Below are positions 22,544 through 35,836 of a stretch of DNA of 64,000 nt, piece by piece; position 1 is the stretch's first letter, and each line of letters begins with the position of its first letter. The notes below the pieces were generated by a model. That model had not been told where the DNA came from. It saw nothing but the letters and a program-made list of their open reading frames with translations, and made no database searches. The translations under genes and the position numbers were made by a program. This stretch comes from Lasiodiplodia sp. COLG20 (lineage: Eukaryota; Ascomycota; Dothideomycetes; Botryosphaeriales; Botryosphaeriaceae): positions 806,001-870,000 of the forward strand of contig VNWV01000004.1 of NCBI GenBank assembly GCA_009801085.1, in the 5' to 3' direction.

Positions 22544-25500
22544 TCAAACAACACACTCTTTCCCCACGACCTCCACCAAGACACCACTCACATCCACCAA
22601 TTTCGCCACAACACTCTCACTTAGCACGTCCTCCACCTCACCCAACCACAACCCATGCAGCTCCGCCTCAACCCACGCATCCGCCGTCTCCCTCAACGCC
22701 CTCCTAATCTCCGAGGCTCTGTACCTCCCCACCCTCTTCTTCCTCTCCAACGCACCACGCCGCTCCACAACAATCCCCCTCCTCTTCCACCGCAACACGA
22801 CCCTCACCGCGCCCACGACCCTCCACCCCAGCAAAAACACCTCTCCCCTCCCCGACCAACCCATCGCGCCATCCCTCTCCCTCTCCGCCAACAGCCGCAA
22901 CTCCCTCAAACCAGCCACGCACCACTCCTCCAACGCCCTCACCACCCGGGCACTCACCGCACCAGCACCACCATCACCACCACACAAGCTCAACCCCCCA
23001 AGCACCTCCCCCCAAACCCCCACCTCCCTCACCGGATCCAAAAACAAATTCTGCTTCTCCCTCGCGAAAAGCGCCGCATTCTCCATCCGCGCCTCCCGCA
23101 ACTGCGCCGCAAAACCACCACCGCCTTCTGCCTCCACCCACTCCAACGCGCCGCGCGCCCCTTCGACTCTCCCGCTCTCGTGATCGAGCAGCCGGTGCAG
23201 CGCCTCTGCGCACAAAAGGGGCGAATCCGCGTACGTGTGCCGCAGGTACGCGGCCAGCTTGCGGCCGGCGGTGAGCGGCAGGACGGTCGGGACGCTAACG
23301 TTCTCATTGTAGGCGGGGCCGACGACGATGCGCGTGGCGATGCGGGCGGCGGCGTCGCGGATCTCGTCGTCGTCGTCGTTGAGGGCGTCGTAGGCGATGA
23401 GGGCGAGGGCGAGGTGGTGTTGTTCGTTGACGTCGTCGTGTTGGCGCTGGCGCTGCTGCCAGAAGCCGCGTAGAGTGTCGAGCGCGGCGATGGCGGCCCA
23501 GCGCGTGGGGAAGGGCTGGGTTTCCTCGAGGTCGGCGCGGAGGGTGCGGGTGAAGAGGGTGAGGAGCTGCTCCTTCTCATCTTCTTGCGCTGATGCTGCT
23601 GCGCCGTTGGAGATGCGGGAGGCGGAGACACGCGCGTCGATGTACCGGCCCAGCAGCGGCAGAGCGCCTTCGTGCAGCGAGGGCGAGCCCAGGCCGGCGA
23701 TCGTCTGCCTCTCGCTTCCCAGCATGATCGGAGCGAGGCGCGCGGCGGGCAGGTCGAGGCCGCGGTCGAGTAGCGAGGCGAAGGCGTGCCGGACCGTGGC
23801 GGCGACTTCGAGGTCCGTGGACGTCGCGGCGGTGGAGAGGATGTCGGCGATGCAGGTTTGCACGGCGGCTCCGGCGTGGAGGACGGACGCGGAGATGGTC
23901 GACGTGAGGGACTCGAGCGTGGTCCGGCAGGTATCGCTGTCTTGGTCGGTGATGTGTTTGAAAAGGTCGGTGGCGAGAGCTTGGAGTGATGGCTGCTCGC
24001 CAGCAGCGCAGGTAAGGAGGAGCAAGTGCTGGACGGTGGCAAGAGAGAGTGCTCTGCGTAGAAGAGCGTCGCCGGCGGACTTTCCGCTGTTGCCGAGCTT
24101 CTGATCCCTCTGGAAGCGGTTGAATACATGGAGCGCCCCCTTGGCGAGGTGGTGGAAGAGATCTTCACCATCACCAAAAGCCTCACAAATAAGAGGCGAT
24201 GAGGCTGGAGCTGTCAGAACGACTTGAAAAGACAGGATGTGGCGTGGAGACTTACACTTCCAGTGACCCTTGACAATGTGATGTCTCTGGATCATAGTGG
24301 CGATATCAAGGTAAGCAGATTTGGTCAGTGGGCAGATGTTTTTCTCGTAGAGGCGTTCGAATTGCTCAAAGAGCGCAAATGCCAGCAGATCAAGGTCATC
24401 TACATCATCATCAGCACGTGAATCCGACCAAAAGAGAGGCAGACACTTACCATGGAGTCCGTTGTCATCTGCTTCACACATCTCCTTGACAAGATATTTC
24501 ACAGAAGATAGCACACCATGCAACGCGTTTTGCCTCTGGAATGGCATCTCAAGCAACGCGAGCACCCATTCGACTCTCTCCTCTGGCCCCAGCAGTGCAG
24601 CGAGCGTCCTGGAAGCCATGTCTCGCACATGCCAATGAGAGCTTGCAGTCAGTGCAAACACCAGCTGTTGAATCTCTGCCCTTCTCTCTGCTGGCGGCCT
24701 TGCTCTTTGCAGGATCTGGAAAGCAGGGAAGACGCCTTCAAGTGCGGTATTTGTCAGCTCTGTCGCGCCACCTTGCCGTTTAGGCGTGAGCAGCTGGACG
24801 ATGATGTCGAGGAGGTTCGGGTATCTCTTGTACGAGAGGCGCGTAATCTTGAGGCGGTCGGTCTCCTTCCAGTTCTGGGTGGTACTGCTTCCGAGGAGAC
24901 GGTCGATGAGGGCACGGAAGAGCATCAGACCGCAGTTGCGAATGGCCCAACTGTACCAACATGCATTAGTTCTGTTGCATTAAATTGAACGTCGTGAGTA
25001 CTTACACCTTAGACTCAAGCCTACCTCCAGCGAGGGATAGACCTTCGGCTAAATATGGTTCAGAGGCCAATGCGAGCTTGGTGTTCGTGAAGACATCCTT
25101 CAAGCAGTTCAAAGCATGGACTTGAGGAAGGTGGCTGCCTTCAATGTTCTTGTCTTGTCCTTCCTGGACTGCTTCTGCTTGAAGATCGTTGATGACGCGC
25201 GCAAAGAGCGTGCTTTCGGGAGCTGCAGACAAGATGCCAGTGATGAGAGATGGCAACCCAGCTGATCGACGGGTGATCATGGAGCCCTTATCACGAATGC
25301 AACGAAGTGTTTCCTGCAACATTTTCAGCATCGCAGATACAAGTCGCATGTTAGAGAGGATGTCCCTTACCTCGTACCACACGTCGAGTAGCCTCTTGAT
25401 CTCAGGATCTGAAGACCGGCTACAGCGAAGGCAGAAATTGGCAAATGTCTGGGCGACGGTCGAGAAGGCGCCGCGGTGTCGCAATTCAGCCAGCTGCAGA

Positions 25501-28078
25501 AAGCAGAGCTTGCCCAGGCCTTCAAACTCCGTAGTCTTTAGAATGGAAGTTCCGTTGGGCAACTGGAAGGGAGCCTTGGCAACGATTACACGCAATAGAG
25601 TGCTAGTTGGAGTCAGTGTGAGGTTTTATCACTTCTATTATGCAAATATGCTTACCTTGCTTCCTTCAGGCCTCTCCACGAATAGCTCAGAATGTCTTTC
25701 GTCGTCAGGTCGGGCTCTTCCTCCATATCATCGGGAACATGGCCTTCGGGAGCGTCGACACAAAGAACACCCCTAACACAGTCCCAAATTGAGCGTAGGC
25801 TGTCCAAAATATGGTTGTGTAACTGCTTCCAATGCTCCAGCTCTTTGTCTTCCATAGTTGCCATGGAAGCGTAGAACTCAGGTTGATCGAAGATATACCT
25901 AAGAGCAGAGAGCGTGCCATGCATGGGATACGCATTCACAGCCACAGAAAGGTTGCTGCTCGCAGCGGCGATCGTCTCATCCAACAAGGAAATGAGATGC
26001 TCCACTATACCCTGACGATTTTTCATCCAGCCCGCCAGGACATTGTTGGCGGGAGAGTCAGGACTTAAAGTCTCCGCTCTTCTCTCAAAGAGCAAGTCGT
26101 AGGCGCGAGCAACACCGTCGGCGTGATCAGCTCTGCCGCTGCGGAGCATGGTCTTCTCCGCTCGGTCGAGGAACGAAGCAAAGCCATGCTCAACGAGAGC
26201 AGTCGAGTCAACCGGCTTGCCAATAAGAACAGGTACGATCTTCGGACCCTTCGGTGATTTTTTGGGGGGTTCGGAAGTCTTGTTTGTTCCCAGTTTGAGC
26301 AAAAATGCAGCCGCATGCCGGACATCATCAAAGGGGTCCATAATGAGGTCAAAGAGCTCTCGTACCAGCAAAGGCGTCAGGACGTTCATGTGGAAAGGAA
26401 ATCTGATCTCTCCCTGCGCGGTCCTTGACAGTGCCTGTTGGGGTACCGATGGATCCAATCCGGACTTCATGACGATAGTCAAAGCCTTAAGCGCGGAAAT
26501 GTGTCTCTGATATGCTGCTGTGGGGTGAAGCTCGGATGATATGAATCGCAGGTACCATTGGATGAATTCGACGTGGGCGTAGTATAGCTCGAAGGTACTG
26601 CTCTGGTCTTGAGTCTTCGATTCCTTGGCCAAGTTTCTGCTCATCACGCCGGTCGAGCCTCGCAGACGTTCGAATAGCGACAGAGTCAAGCTCATCACCT
26701 CTCCACGGAAGTTTGCATCAGTGTCGGCATGCAGATATGACAGGTTACGCTTTAGCGCGGCAAAAGTGCCGAGAGTCAAAGGCCTAGTTACGGCAGCCGA
26801 AGTTGTGAGCAAAGCGAATGCGGCGAGTCTGGTCTCTGCCCGCTCGTGTGCAAGAAGCCTTCCAAGAAGCCTGTCCGGAATCAGAACAATTCCGTCACGA
26901 ATCTCGATTTTCTTGGAAATGCGATGATCTGTTTGCATTAGTAAAGTTTCAAGATCAAGCTGCAAGAGGAGAAACGACGCACCAACTTCCTGGACAAAGC
27001 CCATATCCTTCCCAACCTGCAAAGAAGTGAAAAGTAACGACGCCTCAAAGTCATCTGACGGCTTTAGGCCATTATCAGTGCTAGGCCTCAACCGGATGTG
27101 GTCATCAAGATGCAGGTGCTCCAGAAATCGGAGGTAATCAGTCAGTATAGGCTTGAATAGGTCAGGGAAGACGTGACTCTTGAAGTTCTGCATGGCATCT
27201 GGATTCCTCCGGATGGTGCTCTCCAGAGGTTCCACCCAGATTGGACGTGAGTTTGCATTGTCCTTGGCCAGGTGCATCGCCTGCTGACGACGGCCATGGT
27301 CCAGGATGATGCAAACCGCGTTGCCAGCTGCAGGCGTGGTGTCTTGGTGATTCGCCCAGTTCATAATACCGTGGAGGAAAGTTTTGGAGACGTTTCCGGG
27401 CGCGGGAAACAGTTGCAGCGATTTGCCTTTAGCAGTAGCCCACTGTTCGAATGTGGTAATGGTGTTGTCGACGGTGACCACATCTTTCTGGACAAAATGC
27501 GAGAGGGCAATGAGAGCAGGCTTGACCTTGGACGTATCGTCCTCCTGGAATAGGACGTCGAACAGGCGGACAACAGACGCATCCCTGACAGCTTGTGCAG
27601 TGGTGCTCTTGTCCTTGTGGAGAATGGTGCACAGGAGCAGCAGGACCTGCCTCATGGATTTGGGCTTTGCATTGTCGTATCTCTCGAGGAAGATGTCGAA
27701 GAGATCGGTCCAAATGTGTTTAGTCCAAATCAGTGAGCGGATCCTTTCGTCCGGCGAAGCTTGACACTTTTCGAGAAGAGAGCATAGTGGATTGCAAGCA
27801 CCAGCCCTTTGGGAAGCGGGTATGTAGGGTATTGATGCCGTTCCAACAAGAGCATCCAGCAGGTTAGATAATTTGCTTTTAGCAAGTCAGCATTTCTGTA
27901 AGCTATCGTGAGGCTGGCAAGCAGTGGACGCGGACCGTGCGCCAGGTGTTCAATTTTCTTACTTTATGCTGTCTTCGGAGATAGCACCATCGACAGGAAT
28001 GTAACTGTGCAGGTCTTTGCTCAGTTTGCGCAGGAAGTCCACGGAGACGGGAGCCTGCAGAGGCGCATCTTGCGCCAT
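22544..28078 (-). CDS. TRM732: Trm732/THADA-like (DUF2428) tRNA 2'-O-methylation cofactor
   Basis: Six exons (28078-27963, 27875-25656, 25602-25006, 24950-24451, 24399-24256, 24210-22544) join in frame to 1747 aa. The family is a huge alpha-helical ARM/HEAT-type scaffold; yeast Trm732 partners the methyltransferase Trm7 to modify position 32 of the tRNA anticodon loop. The diagnostic DUF2428 core SYSWRGLKEAS spans the exon 2/3 junction and RRSAGLPSLITGI follows in exon 3. Exon 4/5 and 5/6 introns (51 and 45 bp) keep the frame open and would be retained by naive ORF calling. The start MAQDAPLQAPV is on its own 116-bp exon. Its 3' part is GC-rich and low-complexity (Arg/Glu/Gly), as is common for fungal orthologues. 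It is divergent from TIM23. Confidence 0.9.
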
Positions 28079-28565
28079 ATCGGGCAATCCCGGGGGCAGG
28101 ATTTTTTTTTTTCTTGTCCTCCTCAAGTACAGCTGAGCCTCCACCCCACGTCCTGTCGCGAGGAATTGGTCGTTTTCCAAGACTGGTGGTGCTCTCGCGT
28201 GAAGCCAGCGGCAGGACCTCCCGAAAGCGAAATGCAACGGCGAAGTTGTGGAGTCGTGCGCAAGGACGGAAATTTTGGAAGTCACGGGATTGGAGCGGCG
28301 GCGGGAAGCGGATCCCTGTCGTCAGGGCTACTAATCCGGCCTTGGCGCCGTGATGAAGTAAATTTTGGGGCCCCGACGGCCGACCGCGACATTCTGCAGC
28401 TTGCGACAGCAGCCCACGACCATCTCTCTATCCAGAGGTTCTCCTCTCTCCTCAACCCCGCCTCCCTCCATCTCGCCGCGCCATTGCCTCGCCTCGCGCG
28501 CTCTCTACCCTCCGTAGCCTCGTCACCCGTGCGCGTCATACATCACCACCACCTTCGCCGCCGCA
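28079..28565. promoter_or_regulatory. Divergent promoter TRM732 / TIM23
   Basis: The start codons of the two genes are 487 bp apart on opposite strands. A long T run at about 28106-28116 is the most visible element and could exclude nucleosomes (inference). Confidence 0.6.
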
Positions 28566-29303
28566 ATGACCATCTGGGACTCTCTGACCGGCCGCAAGTC
28601 GGCATCCACCACCACATCCGGATCTACCGCTCCGCCCACAGACACTCAGACCGACTCCTTCCAGCCTGCGCCATTCGACCCTTCGACCGCCACAGATGTG
28701 TCGTCCTTCCTTAACCCGTCGACCGCTTTCGACGCCTCGCAGCTGCACCCGCTGGCCGGCCTGGACAAGGACACGCTGGATTACCTGACGCTCGAGGAGG
28801 GTGCTCTGTCAGACCTTCCCGGCGCCCGCTCCGCCCTGCCGTCGCGCGGCTGGTCCGACGACCTGTGCTACGGCACTGGCACCACCTACCTGACTGCCCT
28901 GAGCCTCGGTGGCGCCTGGGGTCTGGCTGAGGGTCTGAACAAGACCACCCCGCAGATGGCTCCGCGCCTGCGCCTCAATGCCGTTCTCAACTCCGTCACC
29001 CGTCGCGGTCCCTTTTTGGGCAACTCGGCCGGCATCGTCGCCATGGTCTACAACATTTTCAACTCCACCATCGGATACTACCGCGGCAAGCACGACGCGA
29101 CCAACAGCATCGTCGCTGGCGCTCTGAGCGGCGCGCTCTTCAAGAGCACGCGCGGTTTGAAGCCCATGGCCATCTCCAGCGGACTGGTCGCCGGTGCCGC
29201 TGGTACCTGGGCGGTATGTTTACTTCCCCATCTCCGAAATCGCAATAGCGTCACTTGCTAACCAAATGCGCCACAGCTCGTCCGCAAGGTCGTGTTCGAG
29301 TAA
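28566..29303 (+). CDS. TIM23: Tim23, channel subunit of the TIM23 inner-membrane translocase
   Basis: Two exons, 28566-29213 and 29277-29303, give 224 aa, as expected for Tim23. The N-terminal ~95 residues are hydrophilic, Ser/Thr/Pro-rich (intermembrane-space presequence-sensing domain). The Tim17/22/23 domain follows, with SDDLCYGTGTTYLTALSLGGAWGLAEG, glycine-rich helices and TNSIVAGALSGALFKSTRGLK, the conserved late helix. The short last exon encodes LVRKVVFE and the stop. The protein imports presequence-bearing precursors across the mitochondrial inner membrane. It is divergent from TRM732. Confidence 0.95.
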
Positions 29304-32169
29304 AAAAATGGCGATTTATCTCCCCCGAAACGCGCCGACGGCCACCAACAAGATCTCCAGTAATACCTACCTTCCTCCGAATCCCCCCATCCGAGGACGA
29401 CAAGACACGCCCGGTGGCCAGGCCGTGAATAAAATGTGTGTATGCTATGGTATCAGGAGACGAACGCGACGACAGGCGCGTAAAGCAGGGGTATATTTTA
29501 CAGTTTTGACGGTCACCAAGCGGTTTTTTCCCTCATCGTCTTTAGGGTCTCTGGATGCATTCCGATGGAGTCAACGAACTGGCGACAAAAAACTCCCCTC
29601 TCGAAAGCGGTTGAGCGTGTCATGATTTACGTGGTTGGATTGACACGCGTTGCTTATTTGTGTACAAATATTGTTCCTTTTCTTTCTCCGTTATCTGGGA
29701 TGGGTTGTCTTCTTTTTCTCATGATAGGCAAAGCGGCGCTCTTCGAGGTAGATATAGAGGTCTCGCTTCGAAAAAAGATTTTACCATTACCCAATTTGAG
29801 GTCGCTTGTTTACACCGTGTGAAAGCATGGCATACTCAAAATTAGCTCACAGCAGGAATGACACTCAGGAAGTATTTGGCATAATGGTCCGATATCGCTG
29901 ACATCCGCTGTTCTGGACAGAGTCCATCTCGACAGAGATTAGCAGACACAGACTTCAGCAGATGCGTAGCCACACACTGTGTACCCATATACTGATCTGA
30001 CTAGAAGAACTAATATGCGCTGGATCGACTGTGGTCACCTTTGGTGGTTACCGCTAATTTCTGGATATTTTGGTCTTTAGCATTTGCTAACGATGATGCA
30101 TTTGAGTCTGTCAAATTAACATAAAATATGCTGGTCAACTTGTGCAAAAAAAAAAAAAAAACAGACGCAAAGCCAGGAAGTCGTACTTGACTCGCCCCCT
30201 TTTCTTTTTCTTTGCTCAGGTGGCAGACATTGTAGTGGTTAGAAGCCAACAAAATACCCTTGTGCAATCCTCGCCTCAAGGCGTACAGGACATATATATA
30301 ATGTTTCAGGGCGAGATTTTGTACAGGATGGGGCAGCTGGCACGACTGCGGATGCAAGCTCAGTGATCATTCGCCAGTAGCTTGTGATACATTCAATGTG
30401 ACCATCATTGGATGCATAGCACCCACAACCATGTTAAAACAGCACTGAAGCAGTCCGAGACTTATGACCTGCCCTGTACAGCTGAGTAGAGTGTTATTCA
30501 TATTGTGTATCATCATCGAAGGCTCCACAATTAATGAGAAGGCGACTCTGAGAGCGCGCCTTACAAATGATCAACGTAGTCTCTTCTGGGCGGCTTTGTT
30601 TCTTGAATTGAACGTCTCTGGATTCGCATCGCCCTTCCCAAGACTTCAACAGAGTGCAGGAGGCCAAGATCTCTCAACAATAGTGGTGCTCACTATCACT
30701 CAGACGAACGCTCTGCATCACGAACAGTGAATAAAGAAGCAGACTGGCTGAGAACAATAGCCACGAGGATCAAAAGCACACTTAACAGTTGAAAATCCAA
30801 TCTCAGGGCGAATCCACTCCAGGCGGGAGTAGCAACTGGCTGTGACTTCAGAATCTCGAAGTGCTGCTTAGTCACTTCCTTGTTGCCATCGGCCGAAATT
30901 AAGACCAGTCCGCGGTAAATTTAAGCAAGAGAATAAGAGCGAGCAGAGCAAGTCTTTGAGCAGCTGCCGCTCCACTCTCGATAGCGATCACAAGCTTGTT
31001 AGCTGCATGGCATCGGCTTCCTCTGCACACTGTATCATGTGGATGCGTGTAAAGACTCACGCGCGCCCTACAACAGCTGACTCCTGTCCCATACGACTGG
31101 AGTTCCCCCGTGATCAGTCTCGCCATTCCAGTGTCCAATATAAATTCTGTTTTCGATTTGTGTGCAGTCGGATTTCCCTGTATGCACTGCTTTATTGACG
31201 CTTATTGACAAACAAAGTCGGAGAAAAATTCACTGCTTGCCGCGGTCTTGGTCCAGATTGATTGATCTGGGAGCTAGCTCATTGACACACTCATTGTATG
31301 AAGATGATGGTGACGTTCGCTTCGTGATTCTCAGCATCCTCGTTGTTCAAAGTTGGTGGCGTACACTAAGCAGTCGCAAAGTACATCATTATTTCCATTG
31401 TCTTGGAGATAGGAGATAACAGCACCAGAGAGAGCGACGAAGATAAGCGTCTCCTTGCGAAGACGCAGGCAGTTCGAGGGTTCTCTTCATTGGGGCGCTC
31501 AACCCGCCTATAGTGGCCTGGTTGTTCATACCGGTCAAAAAGGTCGACGCACACAGATCAACACTACGAAAGCGAAGAGACAAGGGGGATCTTTATATGC
31601 ATCCACCCCATGCATTCTGTCATTGGCCTCGTGAGCCGCCCGTATCACGAGAATCTAAAGGAGAAGCCCCGAGACGCCGTCTTCCTGCCCTCTTCTCCCT
31701 CTTTCGCCCATGAGACTCGCGATGCTCGCTCGTTTCTCGTCAAAGTCCAGCTATTCTGGGCACTCAGCATGAAAGCTGTGACCATCATTCTCATATAGCC
31801 ATCATTCCGAATTCGTTGAGAAAAAAGAAAAGAAAAGAAAAACGCCCGTCGATGCATTGCAAAAGAAAGGGAAACAGAAGATATCCCACCTTATGAAAAC
31901 CTATCCGACTACCTAGCAAAGAAACCCGCAACCCCTAGCTTCCTTTCCGACAAATTCCCACAGTGGTATCCGCGTCCGTTTCGTGGCTCGCTCGTTTGGA
32001 TATCGTCGTCGATCGTATACGCGTGTGTGCTTGAGCTGATGAGACAGTTCATCACACCCTCACGAAAGCTGCCCGTCGCAAAGAAATAGCCGCCGTTGTA
32101 AGCCTCTTTCCAGTAAAACAAAACAGAAGAATGAGAATGACAGCAACAGCAGCAGACAGAGCATCGGCA
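29304..32169. other. Intergenic, no gene recognised
   Basis: This 2.9-kb interval separates the convergent TIM23 and SDS22 3' ends. Short frames show no family resemblance. A 17-A homopolymer lies near 30145-30161 and a purine run (aaaagaaaagaaaag) near 31821-31840. The segments flanking the genes are probably 3' UTRs. Confidence 0.55.
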
Positions 32170-33489
32170 TCACACGAATGCCAAACTCCTCACGCCAGCC
32201 TGTTCCCTCATCCAAGTCGTGGCGGAAGACTTACTCGCATCGATCTGCTTGACCTGCGGCAACGCAAGCCGCACCTTGTTCCTGTACAGCGCCGGCTGCC
32301 TCGTCTGCAGCGGGGAGCCCTCAAAGTACACCGTCTCCAGATTCTCCTTGTCGCGCAGTTCGCGCTCGACCTCTGCAAAGTCCGACACTTGGCAGTAGCT
32401 GGCCCAGAATTCCTCAAGTTTGGTCAGCGTCGTCAGGTTCGTCAAGTGTTCAATCGGGTTGCCTGTGATGTCGATAACGCGCAAGTTCGTGTTGTTCTGA
32501 AGCCCATCCGTCGAAGTGAGGGCGTTGTGCGAGATGTGGAGCTCCTCGAGGTTGGTGAGCTGCTCAAGGCCGGTGATGGAGGTGAGGCGGTTGGATTGGA
32601 TGGAGAGAATCTTGAGGTTCGACAGCGTATCAAGGCCCTGGAAGGGGCGAAAGCGCATTAGGCATATTCAGACAGAGAGGAACCACTTGATCGGAGCAAA
32701 CCTTAATCTCGGTGATCTTGTTCTTCCCCAGCCACAGCTCCTCGAGACTCGTGAGCGTCTCCAGATTCTCAATACTCTACGCGCGCGCCTTATTAGCTGA
32801 ACTTCTAGGCACGACTAGAAGTCCTCTCTTACCCTTATCCTGTTTGCACCGAGCTCCAGGTTCTTCAACTCCGTCAGACCCTCCAAATTCTCAATAGTCG
32901 AAATCTTATTCTGCACAAAGTACAGATCCTTCAACTTCTTCATATGGTTCACCCTCTTGATATGCTTGATCTTGTTGAAGCTCAGATCCAAATTCTCCAT
33001 CCCCACAAACTGGTCGAGGCCCTTAATATGCGCGATCACGTTGTCGTAGAGATCCAGCTCCGTCAGCTTCTCGCCCAGCTCCTCGGGGAACTCGATCGTC
33101 GAGATCTGGTTCTGGCGCAGCGACAGGCGCTCCAGCTGCTTGAAGCGCTCCAGCCGCAGCGCGGGTATGGACGAGATGCGGCAGTGGATCAGGTCGATCT
33201 GGTCTACGTCCTCCTCGTAGTCCTCCAGCAGGTCCTCGTCCGCCTCGATCTCCTCTGGCGGCGGGCCGGCGTCGTCGTCCGACAGCTCGGGGTCGCTCAG
33301 CACGTGCGGGTTGACGATGACGGGCGTGGGCTTCGCCGCCTTGTTCACGCGCAGCTTGCCGTCCCAGCCGGTCTTGCTGCTGCGCGCCGGGCTGCCGAGC
33401 TCGTGCGCGTCGTCGCGCTCCGAGTTGTTGTCGATGATCATGGCGTGCGGCGCGTCGTTTGCCGGGTTGGGCGGCGTGTCGTCGGTCAT
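32170..33489 (-). CDS. SDS22: Sds22-like leucine-rich regulator of protein phosphatase 1
   Basis: Three exons, 33489-32833, 32776-32702 and 32637-32170, give 399 aa. After an acidic ~110-residue N-terminus (DPELSDDDAGPPPEEIEADEDLLEDYEED is part of it), about a dozen SDS22-type LRRs follow, each near 22 aa with LxxLxLxxNxIxxIxxL (for example MENLDLSFNKIKHIK and LEELWLGKNKITEIK), ending with the LRR cap PALYRNKVRLALPQVKQIDA. Sds22 binds and matures the PP1 catalytic subunit Glc7 in nucleus and cytosol. The unspliced C-terminus beyond QIDA (21 aa) is unusual, and a GTAAGT donor at 32234 begins right after it, so an extra 3' exon is possible. Confidence 0.92.
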
Positions 33490-35836
33490 GGTCGTGGCTG
33501 GCGGTCTGGGTCTCGTCTCGTGCAGGTATTTGGACTGCAGCTGCAGGCTCGGGGGAGGGGGGGCAGCGACGTGGGCGTGGAGTTGTGGGCAAGATCTATG
33601 CTGTGCGAGGGTACGCGACGACGGCGGGGTGCAGGTGCGGTGACCGGTGACGTGGGGAGGAGATCGTTGGGTACGCAACGTGTGATCGCCGGCGGTGGCA
33701 ACGACAGCTTAAACCGGCTTGTTTCGCGCGCAAGCAAGAAACGACACGAGAGAAAAGGGAAAGCGGTGGGGATGCGTCGTGTCAGTAAGGCAGCTGAAGA
33801 GCCGCGAACCAGGCAGAGATGGGAGGCAAGGCACGCGTAGGGCTGGCTCAACAGGAAAGTGACCAGTAACTTTTGTTGTCAACCACCACCACCTACCCCG
33901 GCTGCGGGAGATGACGTTGGCCGCATCCCCTCCCCCAGAACAAGCTAGAACAACGTCTCTGCCAATCCATTGCCAGCAAAGCGTCAGGAGGCTGTTTCCA
34001 AATCCCCACTCCCCACACATGCGTCTAGGTTGCGGGCCGCCCCCTGCACCCTAAGCTATACCGCATCGCACGAATGCATGCATAGTTTTGAGCCTGTTTC
34101 AGAAGCCCGTTCCTACCCATTGATCGCTATCAGCTCTACCGTCCCTCAATTTCGAGAAGCCTATGCCTGCATATGCGCTTAAACCTTGTAGAAGGCCAAG
34201 ATCACAGCCGATGGCTAGCGTGGATTTGCTTTTTGTGTCATGGGTAGTTGAAGCTATAACATTCCACATTCTCGTCCGGATGATAGCTTCACATACCCAC
34301 ATATATTATTTTTCTGGAAGAGCTGGGGCATAGCGCTGTTCTAGAGCCCTGCTATTCTTGGCGCTAGCCATCGGCCGCGAGAGGGGACTGTAATACTCCA
34401 ATCGGGTCATCAGGCACGTGTTTGCAGCAATAGCCAGGAATAATATTGTTTCTATGATTGCCGCACTGAGCGAACCTGAAAACAAATGCGATGATGGCCC
34501 AGCCACTTAGGTATTGCCACTGTTGTTCCCCACCCCCCCACGTATCCCACAATCAGCAAAATGCGTGGACATCTTTGTATACGTCTGCCTACGTCACACT
34601 ATCACTGAAGAACGCAAAAACGCCAGACATGACGGACCGGCCCCGCTAGATGCGCGTGATTGTTCTCAGCTTCTGTATTTGGGTATGTGCGTGCGTATAC
34701 GCGTGCTGGCGCCCAGTGACATGCATGTGCATTACTACAACTTCATTTTCCTCTTGTTGTCTGCTTGCTCTTGCTCCGCTTGCACACGATAAGGGAAAAA
34801 ACGTCTCTTCTGCTAGGGTTGAAACAACAACGGAAAAACCAGGGAATGAAGCTTTTTTATAATTTGGGATGGATGTGGTGGTTTCGCAGCACTCAAATAA
34901 GCCAACACAGCCTGTGGTATCAAAAGTTCAAGGAAACAACAGCAGCAGGGAATAAAAAATGAAAAGCAAAGAACGAAGGCAGGGCCGAGAAAAGCAGGAA
35001 AGGAAAACGATCTGGTGTCGAGAAAGTATTGCAAAGGTGCAGGAAAGAGAGTGAGCAACAAAGGAAAGTGGTGTTGGTCGGATGGTGATAGCTATCTCTT
35101 TCTCTCGCTTGGAGGAATCAAGAAAAGGTAGGTTGAAGCAAAGACAAACTGCGCGTCCTTCCGTAGAAGGCGCCGTGAGGGAAGAAGAGTGGGGAAGAAA
35201 TGGGATATGAGAACTGTGAGTCTGCCAAGGTCAATGCTCCGCAATGCTAGCCAAAAAGAAAAAGAAAATCGGTGTATGCAAAGTCCGTTCCAGGACAGCG
35301 AAACGCGCGAAAAGGCAACGCGGAAAGAAAGAAACAGTAACGCCCGTTTTGCTCTGTGCCGCCCTCCAAAACTTTTGTGTCCGGTCTCAAATGGCCATTC
35401 TGTATCGACAGGTGTCCGCGGAGCTGGTTGCTGGGCAGGCCGTCAATCATGTCGGACCGCAGTTTTGAAGGCGTAGAAATCGTTCTCCAGGAACCAATGC
35501 CCTTCTCCTGTCATGCCGATTACAAGGGATTAAACAGTACAGGTCTAAGCGCCGATGCGTCCGCATAAGGTGCACCAGAGGGTGTATCAGGGGGGTCGTG
35601 GGAAGGATGGACACCAGAGCGACGCTGAGTTCACTGCCGAGAACGCACGGAGCGACACTGGCCATGCGGCCAAGGGACGCTCTTCTAGAGTGGGCTGGTC
35701 CTCGAAAGGTGTATCTTGAACCTAGCGCGCCGCATTTCTTGCGCGCTGGGCCATCACCCAGGCCTTGTGAAACTCGCCTGCTTGGGAAAACCTATGCCAC
35801 TCTCAGTAGCATCTGATGCTAACAATTTTGTACAAC
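33490..35836. other. Intergenic: SDS22 promoter and PSR1-like 3' flank
   Basis: This 2.3-kb interval lies upstream of SDS22 and downstream of the phosphatase gene. No coding frame resembles a known protein. A poly-purine/pyrimidine-rich part (about 34780-35260) is probably untranslated. Confidence 0.55.
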
